64,000 bases of DNA from CALJFL01 sp039964455. Its GTDB lineage: Bacteria; Pseudomonadota; Gammaproteobacteria; Pseudomonadales; Halieaceae. Of the stretch, positions 49,706-59,080 are shown in pieces (the first letter of the stretch is position 1; each line of letters starts with the position of its first letter). Where the stretch lies: the NCBI GenBank assembly GCA_039964455.1, contig JBDVXK010000012.1, forward strand, positions 372,001 through 436,000. Direction: 5' to 3'. The notes beneath the pieces are model-generated. The model ran no database searches. It worked only from the letters and a program-made list of their open reading frames with translations, and was not told the origin of the DNA. Position numbers and translations under genes: made by a program.

Positions 49706-50926
49706 TTATCTTACCATTGTATTGAGGTCAAAAATCGGTAGCAGAATCGCCAGAACAATCGTCAGCACCATGCCGCCCATGAACACCACCATCAGTGGCT
49801 CGAACAAGCCCATTACCGTGCCCAGAGTCATTTCCAGCTCACGCTCCTGATTCTGTGCCGAGCGCGCCAACATCGTTTCAAGTTCACCGCTGGTTTCGCC
49901 GCTGGCCACCATATGGACCATCATCGGTGGAAACCTGCCGCTTTCTCGCAAGGCCCGGTTGAGACTGCTGCCTTCCTGCACACGCTCTGCAACCTCCAGG
50001 CTGTCCTCGCGCAAAACAAGGTTGCTCAGCACCTGCCCGGCAATGCGCAGGGCCTCCAGCAGTGGGACACCGCTGGCCATTAAAATACTCAGCGTAGAGG
50101 CAAAGCGGGCGGTATCAACCGCGGTGACCACACCGGATATACCCGGCGTTGCCAGTAGCCAGCGATGCCAGATCTTGCGCCGCGAGGGGTTGCGCAATAA
50201 CCGCCTGACCGCAATTAACAGAACCACGATAGCGACCAGCAACCACGTACCATAGTCGCGAAAAAAGTCACTTGCGGCGATAAGCCCGCGGGTAAGCAGG
50301 GGTAGGTCTCGACTGGTATGGGCAAAGATACCCACCAGTTCAGGGACCACGAAGACCATCAGCGCCACCACCACCGCAATTGCTACACCGACGAGGATAA
50401 AAGGATAGATCATCGCCATCTTGAGCTTCTGGCCAGTGTACTGGCGCTGCTCGGTGTAATCGGCCAACTGCTCCAGCACCGGGCCAAGAAACCCCGCATG
50501 CTCGCCGGCGCTGACCATGGCACGGTACATTTCGTCGAAGACAGTCGGAAATTCGCCCATGGCATAGGCCAGCGTATGGCCCTCGGCGACCCGCGAGCGC
50601 ACCTGCAGCAGTAATCCTTTAGTCCTCGCCTTGCGACTTTGCTCCGCGGCGGCCTGAAGACATTCATCGAGCGGTAAATTGGATTGCACCAGCGTCGATA
50701 GCTGACGGGTAAGCAGCGCCATTTCGCCAACACTTATGCGGGGCTTGAGAAATGACAGGGAAAAGCCGCGGGCGGCGGTTTCACGCACATTGGCCAGCGA
50801 TACATCCACCGGGCGCAGACTCTGGCCACGCAATTGACTGCGTACCTGGCGCTCGGAGTCTCCCTCCAGCACACCCCGAACAAGCTTACCCTCGGTATTG
50901 AGGGCCTGGTAACGATAGGCGGTCAT
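49706..50926 (-). CDS. gspF: Type II secretion system inner membrane platform protein GspF
   Basis: 406 residues with a soluble start (YRYQALNTEGKLVRGVLEGDSERQ) and two GspF domains, each with LTRQLSTLVQSNLPLDECL-like and FASTLSILMASGVPLLEAL segments and three transmembrane helices overall. GspF sits at the centre of the platform and couples GspE to pseudopilus growth. Lies 4 nt ahead of gspG and 16 nt behind gspE. Confidence 0.95.
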   Translation of the reverse strand: MTAYRYQALNTEGKLVRGVLEGDSERQVRSQLRGQSLRPVDVSLANVRETAARGFSLSFLKPRISVGEMALLTRQLSTLVQSNLPLDECLQAAAEQSRKARTKGLLLQVRSRVAEGHTLAYAMGEFPTVFDEMYRAMVSAGEHAGFLGPVLEQLADYTEQRQYTGQKLKMAMIYPFILVGVAIAVVVALMVFVVPELVGIFAHTSRDLPLLTRGLIAASDFFRDYGTWLLVAIVVLLIAVRRLLRNPSRRKIWHRWLLATPGISGVVTAVDTARFASTLSILMASGVPLLEALRIAGQVLSNLVLREDSLEVAERVQEGSSLNRALRESGRFPPMMVHMVASGETSGELETMLARSAQNQERELEMTLGTVMGLFEPLMVVFMGGMVLTIVLAILLPIFDLNTMVR

Positions 50927-50942
50927 TGATCAGCCGTCCCGG

Positions 50943-52463
50943 TCAGCTTACCGCTGTAACTCTCAGCACTTCTTCAATGCTGGTTTCACCGGCAAGTATT
51001 CGACGGCGACCATCTTCCTGTATCCCCGGGTAACGCTGCCTGGCAATCTCCAGTATCTGCTGTTCACTGGCACCCTCGTGGATTTGAAGACGAACATCAT
51101 CATCGATCTCAATCAACTCGTAAATTCCACTACGACCGCTATACCCGGTGTAATTACAGTGCTCGCAACCCTCACCACGGTAAACTGTCACCGATGCGTC
51201 ATTACCACTTAGGCCCAACAACTGCTGCTCCGACGCCGTGGCCTCCATGGGGTGCTTGCAGTCTACACACAGCAGTCGCACCAGACGCTGCGCCATCACG
51301 GCCAGCAGGCTGGAAGACAGCAAAAAAGGTTCTACACCCATATCATGCAGCCGTGTCACCGCACCAATTGCGGTATTGGTGTGCAATGTCGACAACACCA
51401 GGTGTCCGGTTAGCGATGCCTGCACCGCGATCTCCGCGGTCTCCAGGTCCCTGATCTCGCCAACCATGACTATATCCGGATCCTGCCGGAGGATCGCACG
51501 CAATCCACGGGCAAACGTCATGTCGACCTTGGTATTCACCTGGGTCTGCCCCACGCCAGGCAGCATGTATTCGATAGGGTCTTCAATGGTCAGGATATTG
51601 CGCGACGTCTCATTGATATGGGACAGGCCGGCGTACAGGGTTGTGGTTTTACCGGAGCCAGTAGGCCCGGTGACAAGGATAATGCCGTGAGGACGACTCA
51701 ACGAGCGGGTATAAGCGTCGTACACCTGCTCATTCATTGCCAACTGACCCAACTCAAGTTGGCCCGCTTGCTTATCCAGTAATCGCAACACCACGCGCTC
51801 ACCGTGAGCCGAGGGTATGGTGGACATTCGAATATCGACGGCATGACCGGCAATCTTCACAGAGATGCGACCGTCCTGCGGCACCCTCTTCTCGGCAATA
51901 TCGAGTTTCGCCATGACCTTGAGGCGCGACACCAACAGGGGCGCCAGCATGCGCTTGGGCGACAACACCTCAGACAGCACGCCGTCAACGCGGTAGCGCA
52001 CACTGAGGCGATCTTCGAAGGTTTCTATATGGATGTCTGACGCTTTATCGCGAACCGCCTGCGATAATATCGCGTTAATCAGGCGAATAATGGGCGCATC
52101 GTCTTCGGCGTCCATGAGATCAGCGGTGTCGGGGATCTCGTCGGCGAGACGACTTAGATCAACATCAGCCCCTATATCCTCGGCCATCTGCACCGCTTCG
52201 TTGTTACCACGCTGATACGTTTGCGTCAGCCTGCGCTGAAATTCCTGACCGGACACGGTCTGCAACTGGAAACGACACCCCAGAAAACGACGCAGCTCTG
52301 CGACAACCTGCAAATCAGGCTGTTTCTCACAGTAAACCAGCGGGCGCCCTTCCTCCTGACCAAGCAAAACCCCATGCTGTTTGGCAAAACCAAAGGGCAG
52401 GCTACCCACGGCTAGCGGCGGTTCGTCAGGCAGTGGCGCGGGTGAAGCGGCCAGGTCTTCCAT
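50943..52463 (-). CDS. gspE: Type II secretion ATPase GspE
   Basis: 506 residues from an ATG overlapping the gspD stop in TAATG. N-terminal GspL-binding part (1-140), then the RecA-like ATPase with Walker A GPTGSGKTTTL, ASP box LTIEDPIEY, Walker B DIVMVGEIRDLETAE, and HLVLSTLHTN. The four Cys of the zinc subdomain are in CVDCKHP and CEHCNYTG. It powers pseudopilus assembly at the inner face of the membrane. An upstream in-frame ATG would run into gspD and is rejected. Confidence 0.96.
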   Translation of the reverse strand: MEDLAASPAPLPDEPPLAVGSLPFGFAKQHGVLLGQEEGRPLVYCEKQPDLQVVAELRRFLGCRFQLQTVSGQEFQRRLTQTYQRGNNEAVQMAEDIGADVDLSRLADEIPDTADLMDAEDDAPIIRLINAILSQAVRDKASDIHIETFEDRLSVRYRVDGVLSEVLSPKRMLAPLLVSRLKVMAKLDIAEKRVPQDGRISVKIAGHAVDIRMSTIPSAHGERVVLRLLDKQAGQLELGQLAMNEQVYDAYTRSLSRPHGIILVTGPTGSGKTTTLYAGLSHINETSRNILTIEDPIEYMLPGVGQTQVNTKVDMTFARGLRAILRQDPDIVMVGEIRDLETAEIAVQASLTGHLVLSTLHTNTAIGAVTRLHDMGVEPFLLSSSLLAVMAQRLVRLLCVDCKHPMEATASEQQLLGLSGNDASVTVYRGEGCEHCNYTGYSGRSGIYELIEIDDDVRLQIHEGASEQQILEIARQRYPGIQEDGRRRILAGETSIEEVLRVTAVS

Positions 52464-54502
52464 TATTGCTCCACTGCAGCCGCTGCAGCGTCTTCCGCCT
52501 GCATCTGCTCCAGCTGTTGGATCTGCTCTTCCCACTCTGGCAACACAGGGATGTTGTCATCATCGAGGAACATCAGGCCGCGCTCCCGCCGGATCGCCTG
52601 TTGCTCGCGTATGTACTTGTATTTCTCGGCACTGGCGCCCTCGAGATCAGCATCATCCCGAATGATGGTGGGGCGAATGAAAATCAACAGGTTGGTCTTG
52701 GTAACTTGCACGGCGTCAGTGCGGAACAACCTACCCAAAAATGGAATATCACCCAGGATGGGCACCTTCTGGCTACCGTCCTGCACATCATCCTTGATCA
52801 AGCCGCCAAGTACGACAACCTTGTTGTCCGGCGCTAAAACCTTGGTGGCAATCTTGCGTTCATTGGTGATGAGGTCAGAGGCGATCGCCGATAGGCCGGT
52901 CAGGCTGGAGACTTCCTGCTCTATATCCAGCACTACCGAATCACCCTCGTTGATGTGCGGCGTCACGGTCAGCGTAATACCCACATTCTCGCGCTCGATA
53001 GTCTGGAACGGGTTCTGGGCACCGTCACCGCCAGAGCCCGTATTGGTAAACGAACCGGTCACGAATGGTACATTCTGGCCAACAGTGATATAGGCCTCCT
53101 GATTATCCAGCGTCAGCAGGCTGGGTGTGGACAGTATGTTGGCGTTGGTCTGTTCCTTGAGTGCGTTGAGAATCACAGTCATGGACAGGTCATCATCTAT
53201 GGTTCCCCAACCCAGGCTAAGGCCAGGGGTTTGCGCCAGGGCCCCGGCCAGCGCTCCTATATCAAATTCATCGTCACGGACAGGGGTGGCAGTGTCGTCG
53301 TTGTTGGGCGGCAAAACAGCCTCGGCAATGGCGCGGGCACGCGCATCACCGGCATTGATATTGCTGCCATAAAAGCCGCTCTGGTTGGCAAACAGCCACT
53401 GCAAGCCAAGGTCCTGGCCATCAATCAGCTCCATTTCAACGATAATGGCCTCGACCAGCACCTGGGCGCGCCGAATATCAAGTCGCTGAATCACTCCCTC
53501 TAGCGCTGCCATTTCGTCGGTGTCCGCTGTAATAATCAGCGAGTTGGTGCCCTCGTCGGCCTCGATGGTGGATGTGCCACCGCTGGAGCGGGCCTGTTTA
53601 TTGCCTTCGCCCGTGTCTAGCCGGCTGATGTTCTGCATCACGCGGGTCAACACATCCGCTATTTCATCGGCCTGGGCATATTCCAGGTAAACCACTTTGA
53701 CGTTGCCACTCTGTTCCAGCGGCGTATCGAGGTGATTGATGAGTTTGCGAATCCGGGCACGCTCCAACTCATCACCGTTGACCAGTACGCTATTGGTACG
53801 ACTATCGGCCACCAACAGCATTTCAGGTTCATTACCCCCGCTCTGCTTGGCTTCTGACTTGTTGAGCTCATCGAGCATGCCGACCACATCGTCGGCCACC
53901 GCGTAGCGCAGTTTGACGATATCCGTCTGCTGCACGGCGCTGCGATCCATACGCTCGATAATGTCGCGTATACGATCAATATTGGCGCCAACATCGGAGA
54001 TTATTATGGCGTTACTGGGCGCGTAGGCTGCCATATGCGCTTGCTGCGGAACCAGAGGCCGCAGTACCGGAATCAACTTTGCCGCTGAGATATTATCGAG
54101 TCGAATAACCTGGGTAACGTACTCGTCGTTGGAGGCCCCGGGTTGCGTGTCACGCACGGAAACTGCCGCAGACCTGGCATCCTTGCTCTGTATCACTCGT
54201 ACCACGCCACCGGATCGAACTGCGGTGTAACCGTGTACATCGAGAATCGACAGGAATAAATCGTACAGTTCGTCCTTTGACACTGGCTTGGAGGACACGA
54301 CCTTGACCTTACCTTTCACCGCCGGGTCGACCACAATGGTGGTGCCGGTGGCATCGGCCACGAACTTGATCAGCTCCTGAATATCAGTCTCTTTCAGGTT
54401 AACTGTGAAGTCCTGCGCTACAACAGACGTGGGCAACAACGCACCACCGACCAGAATGGCGAAAAACGACGTTCGCAACGCCCGGACGATTACATGCACC
54501 AA
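52463..54502 (-). CDS. gspD: Type II secretin GspD
   Basis: 679 residues from a TTG at 54502 (GTG next), with GAGG 8 nt upstream. Signal peptide (FFAILVGGALLPTSVVAQ), N0 domain (FTVNLKETDIQELIKFVADATG), N1-N3 repeats (VTQVIRLDNISAAKLIPVLRPL and similar), and the secretin domain with VPFVTGSF, VGITLTVTPHINEGD and VVLGGLI. A Glu/Gln/Ala-rich C-terminal tail (about 630-679) follows. GspD forms the outer-membrane channel. No GspS or AspS pilotin gene is in the window. Confidence 0.95.
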   Translation of the reverse strand: MVHVIVRALRTSFFAILVGGALLPTSVVAQDFTVNLKETDIQELIKFVADATGTTIVVDPAVKGKVKVVSSKPVSKDELYDLFLSILDVHGYTAVRSGGVVRVIQSKDARSAAVSVRDTQPGASNDEYVTQVIRLDNISAAKLIPVLRPLVPQQAHMAAYAPSNAIIISDVGANIDRIRDIIERMDRSAVQQTDIVKLRYAVADDVVGMLDELNKSEAKQSGGNEPEMLLVADSRTNSVLVNGDELERARIRKLINHLDTPLEQSGNVKVVYLEYAQADEIADVLTRVMQNISRLDTGEGNKQARSSGGTSTIEADEGTNSLIITADTDEMAALEGVIQRLDIRRAQVLVEAIIVEMELIDGQDLGLQWLFANQSGFYGSNINAGDARARAIAEAVLPPNNDDTATPVRDDEFDIGALAGALAQTPGLSLGWGTIDDDLSMTVILNALKEQTNANILSTPSLLTLDNQEAYITVGQNVPFVTGSFTNTGSGGDGAQNPFQTIERENVGITLTVTPHINEGDSVVLDIEQEVSSLTGLSAIASDLITNERKIATKVLAPDNKVVVLGGLIKDDVQDGSQKVPILGDIPFLGRLFRTDAVQVTKTNLLIFIRPTIIRDDADLEGASAEKYKYIREQQAIRRERGLMFLDDDNIPVLPEWEEQIQQLEQMQAEDAAAAAVEQ

Positions 54503-54535
54503 TTCATTGTCCTCAAAGCAGGTTCCCCGACTGTA

Positions 54536-55561
54536 TCACTGATCACCCACACTGGCACCCAGACTGACGGTAACGGAAACCGGCTCGTTGTTACGTTCCA
54601 GGTCAAACACGGCTTCGCTGGCCGTGCGCATGGTCTGGTAAAGCTGCATGGTATTGGCAGGGTCATCCAGCGCTATGCCATTGACACTGGTCACCACGTC
54701 GCCATCCTGAAAGCCCAATTGTTGAAACTGGGCCGTATCTTTTCCCGGGCCAATTCTATAGCCACGCAGCTCACCGTCATTGCGCACTGCGCTGATAGAA
54801 ACGACATCCACCAGTGCCTGGGGATTGGAATACAGCTGCTGCCTGTAACTGCTGGCCAACGAAGTCGTCTGCGGGTCGTCCCGGCGCTCACGCTGGGTAC
54901 TATTGGGCCTGCGTGGCGCGCTCTTCGGAGCAGGGGCCGGAATCTGGGCGCTAAGCCCTGATTCATCAAACAGCGTCAGCAGCTCATAGGTGCCGGCATT
55001 ATCCAAGACCACCTGCTGCGGCATCACCTTGGCCAGGGTTACCTTCCCGGACACTGGCAGCACATCCTCCACCGCGTAAACTTCCTGGCGGGATTTATGT
55101 TCGATAATGGCATGACCCAAACCATCTTCCGTTGAGGCGACCACACCTCGTAGCGTCAGGTCTAAGCGCGTTTCGCGGGCATTTTCTTCGATTCCCTCGC
55201 GCACAGAGGCAGTCTGTGCCGGGGCGGAAGCCTCCGCAACGGCCTCCGCTCCACTCTCTCCAAACAGGTGCCAGGCCTGCATACCTTTAATGTCGACATC
55301 GGCTGCAGCCTGCTTGCCCGGCTCGCTACTGGCCGGATTAACAATAGTGGCACCCGCCGGCAGCGCTGTATCCTGACCAGGCAATAACACCCAGATAAGG
55401 CGCCCAATGGCGATGGCCGCCCAGATGGCAAAAAAGATGATGAGACCGCGACGCAGGCTTGCAGCCCGGGCGGGCTGAAAAAGGGCGTGCAGGAACCCTT
55501 CCAGTGACCCACTTAGGCGTCCTGAAATCGCACTGGTTTTCTCTAGCCACTCGGCCGACAA
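54536..55561 (-). CDS. gspC: Type II secretion system protein GspC with PDZ domain
   Basis: 341 residues from a TTG at 55561, preceded by GGGAG 7 nt upstream. One transmembrane helix (about 38-58), the HR domain (about 95-200, LDLTLRGVVASTEDGLGHAIIEHKSRQEVYAVEDVL) that binds GspD N0, a Pro/Arg linker, and a C-terminal PDZ domain (YRIGPGKDTAQFQQLGFQDGDVVTSVNG). The protein is longer than typical GspC because of the extended linkers. First gene of the operon. Confidence 0.93.
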   Translation of the reverse strand: MSAEWLEKTSAISGRLSGSLEGFLHALFQPARAASLRRGLIIFFAIWAAIAIGRLIWVLLPGQDTALPAGATIVNPASSEPGKQAAADVDIKGMQAWHLFGESGAEAVAEASAPAQTASVREGIEENARETRLDLTLRGVVASTEDGLGHAIIEHKSRQEVYAVEDVLPVSGKVTLAKVMPQQVVLDNAGTYELLTLFDESGLSAQIPAPAPKSAPRRPNSTQRERRDDPQTTSLASSYRQQLYSNPQALVDVVSISAVRNDGELRGYRIGPGKDTAQFQQLGFQDGDVVTSVNGIALDDPANTMQLYQTMRTASEAVFDLERNNEPVSVTVSLGASVGDQ

Positions 55562-55617
55562 ACTACACTCCCGCCCAACCCGGAACTTCTGACTCGCGTC
55601 CCGCTATTATGTTCCCG

Positions 55618-55646
55618 ATTATAGGGCCCAGAGAGTGATGTTAAAA
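55618..55646 (-). promoter_or_regulatory. Putative sigma70 promoter for the gsp operon
   Basis: On the minus strand TATAAT (55618-55623) is preceded by TTTTAA (55641-55646) with 17-base spacing, about 57 bases upstream of the gspC start. The -10 is perfect, the -35 modest. The segment between this and the ATP-grasp gene is about 55 bases. Confidence 0.55.
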
Positions 55647-55702
55647 CAGTGTGATTAATTTGCCACAAGGTTCCTAAATCGGCGCTTTTCATTCTCACAG
55701 CC

Positions 55703-56668
55703 TCACATAGAGGCATGCTCAGAGAAATGTCTCATCGCGTATTCCACTCGATTAACCACCGACGTAATACGTCGCTCCCGCAGCTGTTCAATATGGCGCA
55801 GGCGCGGCAGTAGCCCACGACCATTCGCTACCTGTATTGCGAGGCCCGGCCTGGCGTTCAACTCGAGCATCTGCGGTCCGCGACTGCTATCCAGAACAAT
55901 GTCGGTTCCCATATAGCCAAGGCCCGTCATCTCGTAACAACTGGCGGCCAACAGCAGGATTTCGCTCCAATCCGGCAGAATAATACTGCTCAGATCACGC
56001 CCGGTATCAGGGTGCCTGGTTAAAGTCTCTCCATATTGCACCGCATTAAGGCAGCGTCCGGTATCCATAGCAAGCCCTACACCGACCGCCCCCTGATGCA
56101 AGTTGGCCTTGCCATCGGACGCATGCGTAGCCAAGCGCAACATGGCCATCACCGGGTAGCCCCGAAAAACGATCACTCGAATGTCAGGTACACCCTCGTG
56201 GGAATATCCGCTAAAGCACGGGTTGAACTCAATCAGGTCTTCCACAATGGCCAGGTCTGGCACGCCACCAAGGGAATAGAGGCCGGCAAGGGTATTACTG
56301 AGGTGCCTTTGAATATCAGCCACCCCGATCAGAGCACCACTATTCTTGATAAAATGTGGGCCGTTGCGCCGATTGATGACGAGTATGCCTTTACCACCCG
56401 AACCCTTCGCAGGTTTCAGTGCGAAACTATCGAGGCTATAAAGTTGCTGCGCTATTCCGGCTACCTCGTGCTGTTCCCGGATTACAAAACGCAGCGACGG
56501 TGTCGGTATTGCATATTCAGATGCCAGCAATTTAGTTTTGAGCTTGTCATCAACCAGCGGGAATTTAGCGCGATCGTTATAGCGGCCGATAAACTCTATA
56601 TTCCGGCGATTCATACCGAGCACACCGGCGGAACGCAACTCCCCGGAAGACAGCCATGCCGGCCTCAC
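55703..56668 (-). CDS. RimK-related alpha-L-glutamate ligase-like ATP-grasp protein
   Basis: 321 residues from a GTG in a GTGA overlap with the preceding gene. ATP-grasp signatures: LKPAKGSGGKGILVI near residue 85, VEDLIEFNPCFSGYS, VPDIRVIVFRGYPVMAMLR, and GYMGTDIVLDSSRGPQMLELNARPGLAIQVAN with the metal-binding residues. The sequence matches the RimK-related E-ligase subgroup (TIGR02291). Known relatives add glutamate or make amide bonds to peptides. It is the third gene of a coupled trio with a transglutaminase-like 7TM protein and a retropepsin-like lipoprotein, a combination that comparative genomics has linked to predicted peptide tagging or cross-linking. Target unknown. Confidence 0.9.
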   Translation of the reverse strand: MRPAWLSSGELRSAGVLGMNRRNIEFIGRYNDRAKFPLVDDKLKTKLLASEYAIPTPSLRFVIREQHEVAGIAQQLYSLDSFALKPAKGSGGKGILVINRRNGPHFIKNSGALIGVADIQRHLSNTLAGLYSLGGVPDLAIVEDLIEFNPCFSGYSHEGVPDIRVIVFRGYPVMAMLRLATHASDGKANLHQGAVGVGLAMDTGRCLNAVQYGETLTRHPDTGRDLSSIILPDWSEILLLAASCYEMTGLGYMGTDIVLDSSRGPQMLELNARPGLAIQVANGRGLLPRLRHIEQLRERRITSVVNRVEYAMRHFSEHASM

Positions 56669-58182
56669 CGGCGATCACCCATGGCGTGAAAGCGACGTAA
56701 CTCAGACAGCTTGTACCCGGTATACTGACCCATCGCCAAAATTAGCGCGAGCAGAACCAGATTAAGTTCAGGAAAATTGAACGTCAGGTGCTGCAACAAC
56801 GGTTGCTGCATAAGAAGATAAGCAAAAATCGCGACCACCAGACTGCCACCACCCTGCACAAGCACTTCCCGCGGGCCTTCTTCCTCCCACAGTATCGACA
56901 TCCGCTCTATGGTCCACGCGATAATAATCATCGGGAAAAACGTGATTACCATACCCGTGCTAAAGCCAAGCTGGTAGCCGATGATACTGAGTAGTGAAAT
57001 AACGAATATCACCAGCACTATCAGTGTTGCGATTCTGGCTACAAGCAGCAAATTCAGTCGGGAGAGGTAACTTCGCATAGCCAGCCCAATAATCACGACA
57101 GAGACAAAACTCGCCAATCCTGGCAGCAATGAGGTCTGCATAAAAGCCAGCGATACCAGTATCGGCATAAACGTACCCGCGGTACGCAGACCCACCAGCA
57201 CACGCATAAAGACCACCACTGCAGCCCCCAACGGCAGCAACAGCAGCAGCTTGAACATGCTTTGCTCTTCGATCGGCAATCGGTGAACCCCGAAACGAGA
57301 GAACAGCGTGTCAGAGTTTTTCGTCAATGCCAGTTGGCGGGCAGGTATCGACTGACGAATCATCGAAAAACTGACACTGGACTGTCGGCCCCCGGTAACG
57401 TCCAACAAAGACTTTCCATGCTGATGCCAGAGCAACAGCTGGGGTGTAACACCGGTTTCACCCGTTCTGGGATTAAAAAGCAACCAATCTTCGCCGCTGT
57501 ACACCTCGACCAATGGAGTCAACCGCTGACGCCTGCGCGCGTCTTCAAGTTGCAGGCCCATAACCAGCCTCGCTGGAACCTGCGACTGGTTTAGCAACCG
57601 TACAAGCAATTCAGACGTGCTTCCCGCCTGCGACAACAACAGGGCAGTATTCTGGTCGGGTGGCGCCCTGTTGAGCAGTTTAATAAGTTCGCGGGCAAAA
57701 CTGGTCGACGAGCTTGATGTCGACCTGGCCCTGGCTAGAAGCTCGCGAGAGGCTATCAATTGAGCTTCATTCCAGAACACTGGGATCAAACGTGGTTCAG
57801 GCGATAGCCCCGCTAATGCTTCTGCACGATCACCTGCAATAAACTGCGCTGAGTAGTACAGGGACTGTGGGCCGTCAGCGCTTCGCTTCGTCCACTCAGC
57901 CCTTCTGTCTCCTCCCTGATCAAGCAGCGCGAAACCATAGCCCGCCGACGCGGCTTGCTCATCCACCAGCTCAAACCCAGGTGGGTTCTCAGGCAAGCTC
58001 AAACTGGCCGTAATGGCCCCACCTGCGGCGACAAAATCGACGCGTGCTTCAACCAGCCAAACCTCGGCCTCCTGGCCAGGGACCAATGGTATGCCCGTTT
58101 CCATATAACGCAGCCACGCGATCAGGACCCCGATCAGCGCCAGGGATGTGACCATCAACTTGAAGGTCAGGCGTGTACTCAA
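56665..58182 (-). CDS. Inactive transglutaminase fused to 7TM domain
   Basis: 505 residues from a TTG in a TTGA overlap with the preceding stop. One N-terminal anchor helix (9-24) leads into a periplasmic domain (about 30-300) with the inactive transglutaminase fold, in which the Cys-His-Asp triad is not apparent. From about residue 305 there are seven transmembrane helices (PLGAAVVVFMRVLVGLRTAGTFMPILVSLAFM onward). Members occur almost always with ATP-grasp ligase and retropepsin-like neighbours. The periplasmic domain may bind the peptide or polymer acted on by its partners, by inference. Confidence 0.88.
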   Translation of the reverse strand: MSTRLTFKLMVTSLALIGVLIAWLRYMETGIPLVPGQEAEVWLVEARVDFVAAGGAITASLSLPENPPGFELVDEQAASAGYGFALLDQGGDRRAEWTKRSADGPQSLYYSAQFIAGDRAEALAGLSPEPRLIPVFWNEAQLIASRELLARARSTSSSSTSFARELIKLLNRAPPDQNTALLLSQAGSTSELLVRLLNQSQVPARLVMGLQLEDARRRQRLTPLVEVYSGEDWLLFNPRTGETGVTPQLLLWHQHGKSLLDVTGGRQSSVSFSMIRQSIPARQLALTKNSDTLFSRFGVHRLPIEEQSMFKLLLLLPLGAAVVVFMRVLVGLRTAGTFMPILVSLAFMQTSLLPGLASFVSVVIIGLAMRSYLSRLNLLLVARIATLIVLVIFVISLLSIIGYQLGFSTGMVITFFPMIIIAWTIERMSILWEEEGPREVLVQGGGSLVVAIFAYLLMQQPLLQHLTFNFPELNLVLLALILAMGQYTGYKLSELRRFHAMGDRR

Positions 58183-58985
58183 GGGGAACCGCTTGCATCT
58201 GGAAGGTTCGACACCCCCACCGGCGGGGCAATATTGGTCTCGCTGACATCTACTATCATCACATCGGAGAGGATGTTCCGTCCGATCAACACCTGATAAT
58301 CGAGATGACTGCGGTTGCTCAGGGTAAATTCGGCCTGTTGACGAATGCTCCCTAATACAATGCCCAGGCTAATAACTGGCCGCCTCTCCGCCCGCTCGGA
58401 GCTAGCCTGAACGATGCGTGCCTTTCGCACCAGTTCGCGCTCCAGCGATATCGCTTCTCCCGACTGCGGATGAACAATCTCGAACCGAACCCAGGCATCG
58501 CCATCGCGTTCGAAAAGTTCTATATTCCGCGCATCCAGGGAAGCTGTTTCGGCGCCCGTGTCGACGCGAGCAGGCAAACTCAGCTGAAAATCCTCAAGCC
58601 ATACTGACTCCAGTCTGCCCACCATCATTTTGCCGGGCGCACTCGCGACTGGTGCACAAGCAGGGGTAATGGGCATGGCGCGCTCAGGTGTTTGCTGCTG
58701 CCCGGCCTCCAACGCAGTCAGTGTTGCTGTAATTTCGGACAACTGTTCGGCTTGAGCACTCAGTCGCTTCTCCTGCAGTGCAAATCGCTGGTCGCTGGCC
58801 TTCTGGGCGTCAACGCAACGAGCCATCTCGGCCCGTACCTCCGCTGCCAGAGACTGATGGGAAGGCTCTTCATGATCAAGAGCGGCGCAACTACACAGCA
58901 GCGCCACTAGCAGAATAGAGGCCAGTCGGTGCTGTGGCAGGAAGTCAGGGCCAACAAAAAAGCTGTTTGCCGGGGAGATCGACAT
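58179..58985 (-). CDS. Retropepsin-like aspartic protease lipoprotein (RimB-like)
   Basis: 268 residues from an ATG at 58985 with GGTGA upstream. A lipobox-like LLCSC (Cys33) in a hydrophobic leader suggests lipid anchoring. Residues 45-95 are a coiled coil (LQEKRLSAQAEQLSEI). The C-terminal domain has RVDTGAETASL with the DTGA catalytic motif at 142-145 and a late strand pair GRNILSDVMIVDV. The motif belongs to the putative ATP-dependent zinc protease group (PF05618), now seen as retropepsin-like. First of the three coupled genes. Confidence 0.86.
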   Translation of the reverse strand: MSISPANSFFVGPDFLPQHRLASILLVALLCSCAALDHEEPSHQSLAAEVRAEMARCVDAQKASDQRFALQEKRLSAQAEQLSEITATLTALEAGQQQTPERAMPITPACAPVASAPGKMMVGRLESVWLEDFQLSLPARVDTGAETASLDARNIELFERDGDAWVRFEIVHPQSGEAISLERELVRKARIVQASSERAERRPVISLGIVLGSIRQQAEFTLSNRSHLDYQVLIGRNILSDVMIVDVSETNIAPPVGVSNLPDASGSP

Positions 58986-59080
58986 ATTGTCACCATGTAC
59001 GCTCGGGGGCGGGATCATAAACCCCCAAAGGCGTCGAATACAGCGAGTAAGATAGCCAATATTACCCATTGTGCGGGACC

